DNA of 32,539 bases from Lentisphaerota bacterium (GTDB lineage Bacteria; Verrucomicrobiota; Lentisphaeria; Victivallales; Victivallaceae). Below are positions 1 to 8,743 of the stretch, piece after piece. Positions within the stretch are counted from its first letter, which is position 1. Every line of letters starts with the position of its first letter. The stretch lies in NCBI GenBank assembly GCA_015061865.1, contig SUVU01000012.1:1-32539 (forward strand), in the 5' to 3' direction. A program made the translations under genes and the position numbers. The notes under the pieces were generated by a model. That model did not search any database and was not told the origin of the DNA. It saw nothing but the letters and a program-made list of their open reading frames with translations.

Positions 1-235
1 GGCAACCGTGGCGCAATACCAGTGCCTCTTTCGCCATAAAAGGCGGAAGAGGCCGCAGAATTGCGCCACACGAGTCAAGCCACCAGCCACGCCATAAAGC
101 GCGGACACACCAAGAGCAAAATCCCGCCTTGGCGGGCGCCGGGGTGTGGGGGCGGCGTGAGCCCCCACAAAAAAAGCGTAACCACGCTAAATATCAAAAT
201 CAACCGCCCGCAGACTGCAAACAAAAACGCCTGCA
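1..235 (-). repeat. Copy 1 of an intergenic structured repeat (about 230 bp, truncated by the window edge), immediately 3' of hrpB
   Basis: Reverse complement closely matches 21470-21697, including GTGGCGCAAT...ATTGCGCCAC, AAATATCAAAAT and CCGCCCGCAGACTGCAAA blocks. Confidence 0.9.
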
Positions 236-266
236 TCCACACAAAAGTCATGCCATCCGGGGAAAG

Positions 267-2708
267 TCAGTGAGATTTGACGGAACGGCGCATGGGGGCG
301 CTGTTTTCGGGGTCATCAGCCCAGAGGTGTTTGGGGTAGCGGGCGCGCATTTCTTTGGCGACGGCACTCCAGGAGCCGTGCCAGAAGCCGGGCAGGTCGG
401 AAGTGATCTGCACCGGGCGCATTGCCGGAGAGAGCAGTTCCAGTTTCAGCGGCATGTGGTCAGCTCCGGCGCAGGGGTGGACTTTAACGCCGTAGAGTTG
501 TTGGATTTGTATTGCCAGAGTGGGGACATCGCCGGAATAGTCAATGGCGAATTCCATGCCGCTGGGGGCGGTGAATTTCGCCGGGCAGAGGCGGTCGAGT
601 TGAGTACGGTTTTCGTAGGAGAGCATGGCGGAAATGATTTCCAGCCACGGGGCTTTTTTGAGTTCGGCGAAACTGGAGGCTCCCCGCAGAAAAGCGGCGG
701 CATACTCCGGCAGTTTTTCTGCCAATGCCGCAGTTGAGCAGTCCGGCAGATCCGTCATGCCGTGCGCTCTGCCGAAACGGATGCGGTCGAGCAGCTGACA
801 AGCGGCTTTCGCTTCCGGCGGGGGCAGTTGGATCTGGCGGCGCAAGGCTTCGGAAATCAGAGCCCGGAAACGCATTTCATCCGGCACGGGACAGGGGGAC
901 GATGACAAAACCAGTTCTCCCAGCCGGCGCTCGTTCCGGGCGGTGAAGCGTCCGGAATCAGCATCAAAATTTGTGACGGTGGCGGTGAAAATACGGTCAG
1001 CGAACAGATCTTCTAAAACTTCAGCAGTGACCGGCACTGCCAATCTGATGGCGGCATCGCCTTTGCCGGAGCCGTCCAGACGGGCGATCGCCAGAAAATC
1101 TGCCCCCCGCAGCGGGTCGTTTTCCTGCAAAGCCGCCGCCCTGCCGCCGGCGAGTTGAAATCCGGTGCCGTGGCGGGTGCGTGCGGCTCCGATCCATTCC
1201 GGAAAAGCGGCGGCGATGATCCTGCCGGGATCGGCGTTATTCCCCGAACCGGAGTCGGGGAATTCCCGGAGCAGCCGGTCACGGATGGTGGTTTGGAGCC
1301 GGAAACGCCCCGGCTGCTGCTGCCACCGGTCAAGCCGGTCACGCAAGTCAGCCCCGCCATACGCCCGGAAATCATCTTTTTCCTCCAATAGCGCCGCACA
1401 CGATGCCGCCAGACGGCGCATATTTGCCGGGGCATGGAGCATCATTGCCGCCTGCCGCAGCTGTACCGGGACGGCGGCACTGCGTTTGCCCAGTGGGGTC
1501 AGACGGTGGTCTTTATCCATAAAACCCAGCGTTTGCAGCGTCGTCAGTGCCGCCTGATACGCCGCTTCCGGCGGGGGATCGAGCCAGCGCAGTTGACCGG
1601 GAGCAGCTCCCCAGTTTGCCAAAGTCAGAGCCAATTGGGCGAGATCCGCCGTCAGGATCTCCGGCCGGGCATGGGACGCAAAAGCCGCTTCCTGAAACTT
1701 ATCCCAGCAGCGCACTGCCATCCCCGGTGCGGTACGTCCGGCGCGTCCAGAGCGCTGTATCGCTGAATCCACGGTGATCCGGCGGGGTTCCAGAAAGGTC
1801 ATGCCGGCGCCGGGGCGGTAGCAGGGGACTTTTTCCCAGCCGGAGTCAATGACACAGCGCACATTGGGCAGGGTCAGACTGCTTTCGGCGACGTTGGTGG
1901 AGAGAATGACCCGGCGTTTGCCCTCCGGGGCGGGGGTGAGAACTTTTTTCTGTGCTTCAAACGGGAGCGAGCCGTGAAGTTTTTCCAAAATAAATTCCGG
2001 CGGCAGTGATGCTGTCAGCAGTGCCGCAGTGCGTTCGATCTCCTCCGCACCGGGCAGAAAAACCAGAATATCTCCGGCGCCGGAAGCGAGATTTTCCAGT
2101 ACCGCCCGCCCGATTTCCCGGGGCAGATCGCGCCATTCGGGGGAAGTGGGCCGGTAAGATATATCCACCGGAAATGTCCGTCCCGGCGAAGTGAGCACCG
2201 GAGCGTGCAGAAATTCCCCGATCCCGGCGGCATCCAGGGTTGCCGACATCACCGCCAGCACCAGATCGTCCCGCAGGGAATCCCGGACATCCAGAGCGAG
2301 CGTGAACGCCAGATCGACCTCCAGCGAGCGCTCGTGGAATTCATCAAATATCAGTGCGGTGACGCCGGTAAGTTCCGGGTCACGCTGAAGCATTTGCAGC
2401 AGCACGCCGGGGGTGACCGCCAGAATTCCGGTCTCTGCGGCAGATTTTTTTTCGCCGCGGACGGCAAAACCGCACTCTTTGCCCAGCGTGAAACCGTGGA
2501 TGGCGGCGATCCCGGCGGCGGCGGCACGGGCGGCGATCCGGCGCGGTTCGACCAGGATCGTCATGCCGTCATGACAGTGGCGGTGGATGAATTCGGGTAC
2601 CAGCATGGTTTTGCCCGCCCCCGGTTCGGCGTGGATGACCACGGTACGGCAGGAACGCAGTGCCGGAGAAATTTGCGGCAGAAGTTCGGCAACGGGGAGC
2701 TGGATCAT
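267..2708 (-). CDS. hrpB: ATP-dependent helicase HrpB (DEAH family)
   Basis: GEPGAGKT-type Walker A (HAEPGAGKTMLVPEF), DEFHER (DEAH-type box), SATLD, QRSGRAGRTAPG; 813 aa; HrpB-like N-terminus and C-terminal region. Confidence 0.92.
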   Translation of the reverse strand: MIQLPVAELLPQISPALRSCRTVVIHAEPGAGKTMLVPEFIHRHCHDGMTILVEPRRIAARAAAAGIAAIHGFTLGKECGFAVRGEKKSAAETGILAVTPGVLLQMLQRDPELTGVTALIFDEFHERSLEVDLAFTLALDVRDSLRDDLVLAVMSATLDAAGIGEFLHAPVLTSPGRTFPVDISYRPTSPEWRDLPREIGRAVLENLASGAGDILVFLPGAEEIERTAALLTASLPPEFILEKLHGSLPFEAQKKVLTPAPEGKRRVILSTNVAESSLTLPNVRCVIDSGWEKVPCYRPGAGMTFLEPRRITVDSAIQRSGRAGRTAPGMAVRCWDKFQEAAFASHARPEILTADLAQLALTLANWGAAPGQLRWLDPPPEAAYQAALTTLQTLGFMDKDHRLTPLGKRSAAVPVQLRQAAMMLHAPANMRRLAASCAALLEEKDDFRAYGGADLRDRLDRWQQQPGRFRLQTTIRDRLLREFPDSGSGNNADPGRIIAAAFPEWIGAARTRHGTGFQLAGGRAAALQENDPLRGADFLAIARLDGSGKGDAAIRLAVPVTAEVLEDLFADRIFTATVTNFDADSGRFTARNERRLGELVLSSSPCPVPDEMRFRALISEALRRQIQLPPPEAKAACQLLDRIRFGRAHGMTDLPDCSTAALAEKLPEYAAAFLRGASSFAELKKAPWLEIISAMLSYENRTQLDRLCPAKFTAPSGMEFAIDYSGDVPTLAIQIQQLYGVKVHPCAGADHMPLKLELLSPAMRPVQITSDLPGFWHGSWSAVAKEMRARYPKHLWADDPENSAPMRRSVKSH

Positions 2709-3688
2709 GATTTTTTACCACCGGCGAGGGGATGGGATTGCAGGTAGACTTTTTTCAGCCGTTCTGCGCTGACATGGGTGTAGATTTGGGTGGTGCTGAG
2801 GTTTTCGTGACCGAGCATCTCCTGCACACTGCGCAGATCCGCCCCGGCATCCAGCAGATGGGTGGCAAAGGAGTGGCGCAGTTTGTGCGGGGTCAGATCC
2901 GGCGGCAGACCGGCTTGCAGCAGGTAAGATTTCAAGTTGCGCTGAAATGAGCGCGGCGTGAGCCGGGACAACTGCTGATTGAGAAATAACGGCGCTTCCC
3001 GGTCGCGTGATGCTCCGGCGGCATTGCGGAAACGCAGATATTCCCGCAACGCTTTTTTTGCCGGAGTACCCAATACGGCAAGGCGCTCTTTTTTGCCTTT
3101 GCCCCGCACTTTGACAATGCCGCTGGAGACATCCGCATCGCCGTAGTTCAAGCCCAGAACTTCGCTGATACGCAAGCCGCCGGAGTAGATCGCTTCGATC
3201 AGTGCTTTGTCCCGGGAGCATGAAAATGCCGCCGCTTCGCTGTTGCGGATCGAATTGGCGCTCTCTTTTGCCAGCCAGCAGGCGGTCACGGCATTGATGA
3301 GCGAATCGACCTGATTGATACTCATGACTTTAGGCAGAGTTTTATCGGTTTTGATCGCCGGCAGTGCGGTGAAAGGATTTTCGGCAACTTTGCCGCAGAT
3401 CAATAAATAGCGGAAAAACGCCCGCAAAGCGGATAATTTGCGCTGGATGGAACTTTTGGAATTACCGCTTTCGTGCAGTGCCATGATGAAACTGCGGGCC
3501 TGATCCCGGTCAACGCTCGTCCAGTCGTCGAACGAAGCATCGGAATTGCGGATCTTGACCGCAAATTCGACCGTATTGGCATAGTATGCCGCAATGGTGT
3601 GGGGCGAAGCATTTTTCTCTGTACGCAGGTAACGGATGAAATCATTGAGCAGTTTTCCGTTTTCCGACGGATTTTTTTCATTATTCAT
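2705..3688 (-). CDS. xerC: Tyrosine recombinase, XerC/XerD family
   Basis: Catalytic signature R (GGLRISEVL), K (VRGKGKKERL), HKLRHSFATHLLDAGADLRSVQEMLGH, IYTHVS; AAGGAG upstream; stop overlaps hrpB start (ATGA). Confidence 0.9.
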   Translation of the reverse strand: MNNEKNPSENGKLLNDFIRYLRTEKNASPHTIAAYYANTVEFAVKIRNSDASFDDWTSVDRDQARSFIMALHESGNSKSSIQRKLSALRAFFRYLLICGKVAENPFTALPAIKTDKTLPKVMSINQVDSLINAVTACWLAKESANSIRNSEAAAFSCSRDKALIEAIYSGGLRISEVLGLNYGDADVSSGIVKVRGKGKKERLAVLGTPAKKALREYLRFRNAAGASRDREAPLFLNQQLSRLTPRSFQRNLKSYLLQAGLPPDLTPHKLRHSFATHLLDAGADLRSVQEMLGHENLSTTQIYTHVSAERLKKVYLQSHPLAGGKKS

Positions 3689-3763
3689 TTGCAGTTATCA
3701 ACTCCTTACGTTATATTAAAGTACTGTCAAATCAGAATTTTTTCAACAAGATGAAAGGTTTTT

Positions 3764-4570
3764 ATGATGAATAAATGGTTTGTTTCTCTGGCGGCACTGT
3801 TTTTTACTGCGGTTCTGGCGGCTCAAACGCCCGCCGCAGTGACCACGGTCACCGGTAAAGTCAATGCTGATTTTCTCAATATGCGTACCGGCGCCGGATT
3901 GAATTTCCCTGTTGCCGGCAAGATCGCATCCGGTACGGAAATCAAAATCATCCGGGAGATCGGTAACTGGCTGGAACTGACCGCCCCGGCAAATATGAAA
4001 ATTTATATTTCCGAAGCCAGAGTCGGCGCCAACGGAGTGCTGGTCGGCGAACTCAATATGCGCAGTGCCATGTCCACTGATGCCACGATCATCGGTGTCC
4101 TGCCCAAAGGTGCCAAAGTTCAGCGCATCGACGAACGGCGCAACGGCTGGGTGCGGATCGTGCCGCCGGAAACGGTCAAAGTCTACGTCGCCGCATTCTG
4201 CGTGGATTACGATAAAGCCGCATTCGGCACCGACGGCATGCCCAAAACTGCCGCCCCCGCCGCCGAAGCTGAAAAAGCCCCCGCTGAAACTGAAGCCGGA
4301 AAAACGGCAGAAGCGAAAACTAAAAATCTGCATCTGGAACTTACCGGTATCGTCACTGCGTGGAAATACAGCGAAACTCCGGAAACCGCCTACGTCCTGC
4401 TCGATGCTCCGGACGGCAAAAATCTCGCTTTCATCACCGCTGAAAAAGCGGAAACTATTGCCGCATTCGCCGGGAAAAAGGTAAAAGTTTCCGGTGAAAT
4501 CGTCAAGAATACCCCCGCCGGAGTCAGAGTCGTCTGCGTCCGGCAAATTGCGGAAATCCCGGAAAAATAA
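3764..4570 (+). CDS. Secreted SH3-domain (bacterial SH3b) protein
   Basis: Signal peptide MMNKWFVSLAALFFTAVLAAQ; two SH3b-like repeats (ADFLNMRTGAGLNFPVAGKI / GELNMRSAMSTDATIIGVLPKGAKV). Confidence 0.75.
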   Translation: MMNKWFVSLAALFFTAVLAAQTPAAVTTVTGKVNADFLNMRTGAGLNFPVAGKIASGTEIKIIREIGNWLELTAPANMKIYISEARVGANGVLVGELNMRSAMSTDATIIGVLPKGAKVQRIDERRNGWVRIVPPETVKVYVAAFCVDYDKAAFGTDGMPKTAAPAAEAEKAPAETEAGKTAEAKTKNLHLELTGIVTAWKYSETPETAYVLLDAPDGKNLAFITAEKAETIAAFAGKKVKVSGEIVKNTPAGVRVVCVRQIAEIPEK

Positions 4571-4681
4571 ACGTTTTGAGCCGAAAAAACTCCGGCAGAA
4601 AGAAAACAAACTGTTGAAAAACAGCTTGCAGATATTATTGTGTATATTGTGACCGTATAGAAAAATAACAACATAATCAAG

Positions 4682-6634
4682 GTGGATATTTTGGATAAAA
4701 ATAACGACTTCAAGCGTGCCGATGACCGCGCCAGACTGTTGACCAAACTGGCATGGATCGGCTGTGCCGGTTCACTGCTTATGGCGGTATGTGTTTCACT
4801 TCAGGCGTCCAAACGCGGCGGTGATATGCTTTCGCTGGCGGTGATACCGTTTGTATTGTCACTGCTGTTTTCCGTGGCGGCGATCGTTTACGGGATGTTG
4901 TTCGGCGGCATGCAGCGGGAGGAGGAGGAGAAATCTCTGCTGGCCAAACGCATGGAGAGCCGGGCGCTGAATGTGGAGGAGGATGTCCGCTTCACCGCCG
5001 GCAGAACATTTGCCAATTACCGCCGGTTCGCCCCGTATGTGATCGCTGTGCTGGCGTGTGTACTGCTGGGATTGATGCTGTGGCAGTGCCGCAAAACCTG
5101 GAATCTGCGGGAGGGCGCCGAAGTTGTGATGACCGGTTCAGCGGTGCATACGGCGTTGATCGCCGCCGTGGAAATGATGGTCGCCGTTTTCGCCGGAGCG
5201 TTTTTCATCGGGCAGTCCCGGACGCCGGGATTCCGCTGGCTGCGGCCGGTGGGGGCGTGGATGCTCGCCGGATTTTTCACCCTCGGCGCTTCTGCGGCGT
5301 CGGCACTGTGCTATGCCAATAATATTATTACGCTCGATGCGGTCATCGCGCAAGTGTTTTTCTGGATATTCGTCGTCCTCGGCGCTGAATTCGCCGTCAA
5401 TTTCATCATCGAATTTTACCGTCCCCGCACTTTGGGCGAGAGCCGTCCGGTCTTTGAAAGCCAACTGCTGGCGCTCTTTACCGAACCCGGCGGCGTGCTG
5501 AAAAATATCGCTTCTGCGCTGGATTACCAGTTTGGTTTCAAAGTTTCCGGTACCTGGATCTACTCCTTTATCGAGCGCTCATTTTTCCCGGTGCTGATCC
5601 TCTGGGCAGTGCTGTTGTGGGGCTTTACCTGCATCCACGAAGTCGGTGCCAATAAAGTCGGGGTGAAAGAGCGTTTCGGCAGAATTTCCTCTGAATTGCT
5701 GGAACCGGGGGTCTACTGGACTTTGCCTTATCCTTTCGGTGATATCAAACAGTTCAGCTGTACCGAAGTCCACCGCATCATCATCGGCGAAAGCGCCGAG
5801 GGTGCCGCCAAACGCTCCGAAAGCGCCGTCGTCCTCTGGACCAATGAACACGGCGGCGCCAAAGATCCTTTCATCGTCGCCGTTCAGGAACCTGATGCCG
5901 CTTCCGGTAAAAAAAGTGCCGATGTCAGCGGCTCATCGAGTATTTCGTTTGTCAATATGTCCATCCCCATCGAATACCGCATCCGCCGGGACGGGGTGCT
6001 GAAATATGCTTATGACAGCGCTGCTCCGGTCAAAACGCTCCAGCGGCTCGGCGAACAGGCGCTGGTGGAGTATCTTTCCGGGGTCACGATGGATAAACTG
6101 CTTGCCAGCGGCAGAGGCGAGGCCGAAGCGGCACTGCGCTCCCGGATCCAGCAGCTTGCCGACAGCAGTGAGCTGGGTTTGGAGATCATCCGGGTCGGGA
6201 TCATGGATGCCCACCCGCCGGTCGAAAAAGTCGCCCCCGCTTATCAGAACGTGATCGGTGCCATGGAGGAAAAAGAGACCGAGATCCTGAAAGCCAGAGC
6301 CTACGAAGCCACGATCATTCCGGAATCTCAGGCTGAAGCTCTGGAAATCGAATCTGTCGCATCCGGCGAAGCTGCGAAAAAACGTACCGTTGCCGCCGCC
6401 GAGAGCGAACGTTACAAAAGTCAGCTGCAGGCGTATTTCGCCATGCCGGCGATGTTTATTCTCAACGCTAAAATGGAGATCATGGAAAACGGTTTGAAAG
6501 ATATCCGCAAATTTGTGGTTTCCCCCGATTTGAGCGATGAAGTTTACCAGATCAATTTCGAGACCCGTGAACGGCTGGATCTGATCGATCTGGACACCGG
6601 CGAGTTGAGCAATGATACCAGAAACAATAAATAA
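4682..6634 (+). CDS. SPFH/band 7 domain protein with polytopic N-terminus (HflK-like)
   Basis: Multiple hydrophobic helices, then VGVKERFGRISSELLEPGVYWTLPYPFGDIKQF; GTG start at 4682 or TTG at 4691 after AAGGTGGA. Confidence 0.8.
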   Translation: MDILDKNNDFKRADDRARLLTKLAWIGCAGSLLMAVCVSLQASKRGGDMLSLAVIPFVLSLLFSVAAIVYGMLFGGMQREEEEKSLLAKRMESRALNVEEDVRFTAGRTFANYRRFAPYVIAVLACVLLGLMLWQCRKTWNLREGAEVVMTGSAVHTALIAAVEMMVAVFAGAFFIGQSRTPGFRWLRPVGAWMLAGFFTLGASAASALCYANNIITLDAVIAQVFFWIFVVLGAEFAVNFIIEFYRPRTLGESRPVFESQLLALFTEPGGVLKNIASALDYQFGFKVSGTWIYSFIERSFFPVLILWAVLLWGFTCIHEVGANKVGVKERFGRISSELLEPGVYWTLPYPFGDIKQFSCTEVHRIIIGESAEGAAKRSESAVVLWTNEHGGAKDPFIVAVQEPDAASGKKSADVSGSSSISFVNMSIPIEYRIRRDGVLKYAYDSAAPVKTLQRLGEQALVEYLSGVTMDKLLASGRGEAEAALRSRIQQLADSSELGLEIIRVGIMDAHPPVEKVAPAYQNVIGAMEEKETEILKARAYEATIIPESQAEALEIESVASGEAAKKRTVAAAESERYKSQLQAYFAMPAMFILNAKMEIMENGLKDIRKFVVSPDLSDEVYQINFETRERLDLIDLDTGELSNDTRNNK

Positions 6635-6662
6635 GTGATAATATAACATAAGGAATTCTATC

Positions 6663-7589
6663 ATGGCAAAAGGAAATTTTCTGAAACACTGGCCGACCAT
6701 GCTGCTCGGTCTGATCGTTGCACTGGTGCTTTTGACGGCAGTGTTCTCATTTCAGGTGAACCAGACCGAAGTGGCGGTCGTCACCACTTTCGGTCGTCCG
6801 GCAGTGGTCAGCGATCCGGGACTGCACTTCCGCTGGCCGTTCCCGTTCCAGAAGGTCTACTTCTTTGACAAACGCATCCGCTGTTACGAGGGCAGCAGCG
6901 GCAAACTTGAGGAAACCGCCACCAAAGACGGGCATAACATCATCGCCGGGATCTTTGTCAACTACCGGATTTCCGATGCGGAAGTCTTTTTCAGCCGCCT
7001 GAAAGATGTCGCCAGCGCTGAAGATCTGCTCAATACCATGATGCGGAGCGCCAAAAACAGTGCTTTCGGACAGTATCCGTTTGATGCGATCGTCAACACC
7101 GACAAATCCAAACTCAAACTCGGCGAGATCCAGAACCGCATCCGGCAGAGTCTGGAAAAAGATACCGCCGATTTCGGCATCACCATCGTCGGTGTCGGCA
7201 TCAATACGCTCGGCGTGCCGAAAACGATTTCGGAAAAAGTTTTTGACCGGATGATCGCCGAACGCAAACAGTTCGCCGACAAAAGTCTGGCAGAGGGCAA
7301 AAGCGAAGCCAAAAAAATCCGCATCGAAGCCGAACGCATGAAAGCCATCACCATTGCCGATGCCGAAGCCAAAGCTCAGAAGATCCGCGCCGAAGGCGAC
7401 GCCGAAGCCGCCAAATATTATCAGGCTTTCAAAGATTGCCCCGAACTGGCAGAGTTCCTGCGGAAACTTGAGGCTCTGCAAAAAGTCATGCAGGGCAAAA
7501 CGACCGTGATTTTCGATACCAATGTCCCGCCGTTTGACCTGCTCAAACCCGGCGCCGGACAACTGCCCGCTGCAAAACCGGCAAATTAA
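6663..7589 (+). CDS. SPFH/band 7 protein, HflC-like
   Basis: N-terminal TM then NQTEVAVVTTFGRPAVVSDPGLHFRWPFPFQKVYFFDKRI; long Ala/Glu/Lys helix typical of SPFH proteins. Confidence 0.85.
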   Translation: MAKGNFLKHWPTMLLGLIVALVLLTAVFSFQVNQTEVAVVTTFGRPAVVSDPGLHFRWPFPFQKVYFFDKRIRCYEGSSGKLEETATKDGHNIIAGIFVNYRISDAEVFFSRLKDVASAEDLLNTMMRSAKNSAFGQYPFDAIVNTDKSKLKLGEIQNRIRQSLEKDTADFGITIVGVGINTLGVPKTISEKVFDRMIAERKQFADKSLAEGKSEAKKIRIEAERMKAITIADAEAKAQKIRAEGDAEAAKYYQAFKDCPELAEFLRKLEALQKVMQGKTTVIFDTNVPPFDLLKPGAGQLPAAKPAN

Positions 7590-7595
7590 GAGGCG

Positions 7596-8741
7596 GTGAC
7601 GGTTATGGATGAAAATAAAAGCGTGATCTCCGGTGAATTTGACCGCAGCGGCAGATATGATGCCGGGTTGAAGTCACTGGCAAAAAGCCTGCAGTTGGCA
7701 TTTCTCTTTCTGCTGATCGGTATTATCGGTACGCTGATCTATTTTTTCAGCGGCGCCGGATATTTCTCGGTCGAACCGCAACAGGCGGTGATCGTTACCC
7801 GGTTCGGCAAAATCATCGGTACTTACACCTCCGGCGGCCATTGGTTCCTGCCTTATCCGGTCAATCAATTCATCCGGGTGCAGACCAGTCAGCAGCTGTT
7901 GGAGATCGAACTGGCTCCGGCTGCCAATGCTGCCGGCGGCGATGGTTCACTGGAACCGGGCAGAGATAATTACCTGCTTACCGGCGATGCCAATATCGTT
8001 CACAGCTCGTGGACGATCGCTTACCGGGTCTCCAATCCGGAAAAATATTACGAAACTTTGCTCACTCCGCAAATGCCCGTGGAAAACGGCAAAGTCACTC
8101 CCGACGACGTTTTTACCGACGCTGACGGGATGAAATCCACCCGGGGACCGGTGACATTTCTGCAGAATCTTTTCCGTCAGGCGGTCATCAATGTCACCGC
8201 CAGCAGTGAAGTCGGCGATATCCTTTACGCCGGACAGGGGAAATTCAGTGAAGCCGTCCGCCGGGAGTACAGCCGGCTGGTCACCGCCGGCGATTGCGGT
8301 GTGGTGATCGAGAGCGTCGGACTGAACCGGATCTATCCGCCGGAAAAGACCAAAGCTGCCTTTGACGAAGTCACCGCCGCCGGTAATACCCGCAGTACCC
8401 TGCGCAACGAAGCGATCGCTTATCAGGTCGGGGTCGAAAATGAGACCAGCAGTGAAAAAGCCAGCATCATTGCGGCGGCAGATACCTACAAAAAACGGGT
8501 GATCGCCAGAACCGAGGCGCAGAGAGCGTATTTTGACAAAATCTATGCCCAGTATAAACTCAATCCCGAAACCGTGACCATGGCTCTTTATACCGCCATG
8601 CTCAACGATGTTTCCGCTAAAATTCAGAATGACAAGTTTCTGCTGGGAACTATGGGAACGAAAAAACAGTTGCGGATGCTGTTGAATCCGGAATTGAAAA
8701 AATCCGTCAAAAAAGATCCGGCGGCAGGGGAGGGTAAATAA
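7596..8741 (+). CDS. SPFH/band 7 protein, HflK-like
   Basis: TM then EPQQAVIVTRFGKIIGTYTSGGHWFLPYPVNQFIRV; follows the HflC-like ORF by 6 nt. Confidence 0.82.
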   Translation: MTVMDENKSVISGEFDRSGRYDAGLKSLAKSLQLAFLFLLIGIIGTLIYFFSGAGYFSVEPQQAVIVTRFGKIIGTYTSGGHWFLPYPVNQFIRVQTSQQLLEIELAPAANAAGGDGSLEPGRDNYLLTGDANIVHSSWTIAYRVSNPEKYYETLLTPQMPVENGKVTPDDVFTDADGMKSTRGPVTFLQNLFRQAVINVTASSEVGDILYAGQGKFSEAVRREYSRLVTAGDCGVVIESVGLNRIYPPEKTKAAFDEVTAAGNTRSTLRNEAIAYQVGVENETSSEKASIIAAADTYKKRVIARTEAQRAYFDKIYAQYKLNPETVTMALYTAMLNDVSAKIQNDKFLLGTMGTKKQLRMLLNPELKKSVKKDPAAGEGK

Positions 8742-8743
8742 TC

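Noticed and set aside
61-273. Short ORFs inside the repeat (61-273 +, 129-737 +) sharing LNIKINRPQTAN with 21411-21689 -
   Set aside because: The shared peptide reflects conserved repeat DNA rather than a gene; no RBS, and the adjacent sequence contains hairpins.
2705-3688. Integrase of a mobile element or integron
   Set aside because: Reads as a generic XerC/D housekeeping recombinase coupled to hrpB; no att sites, tRNA or cargo genes seen nearby.
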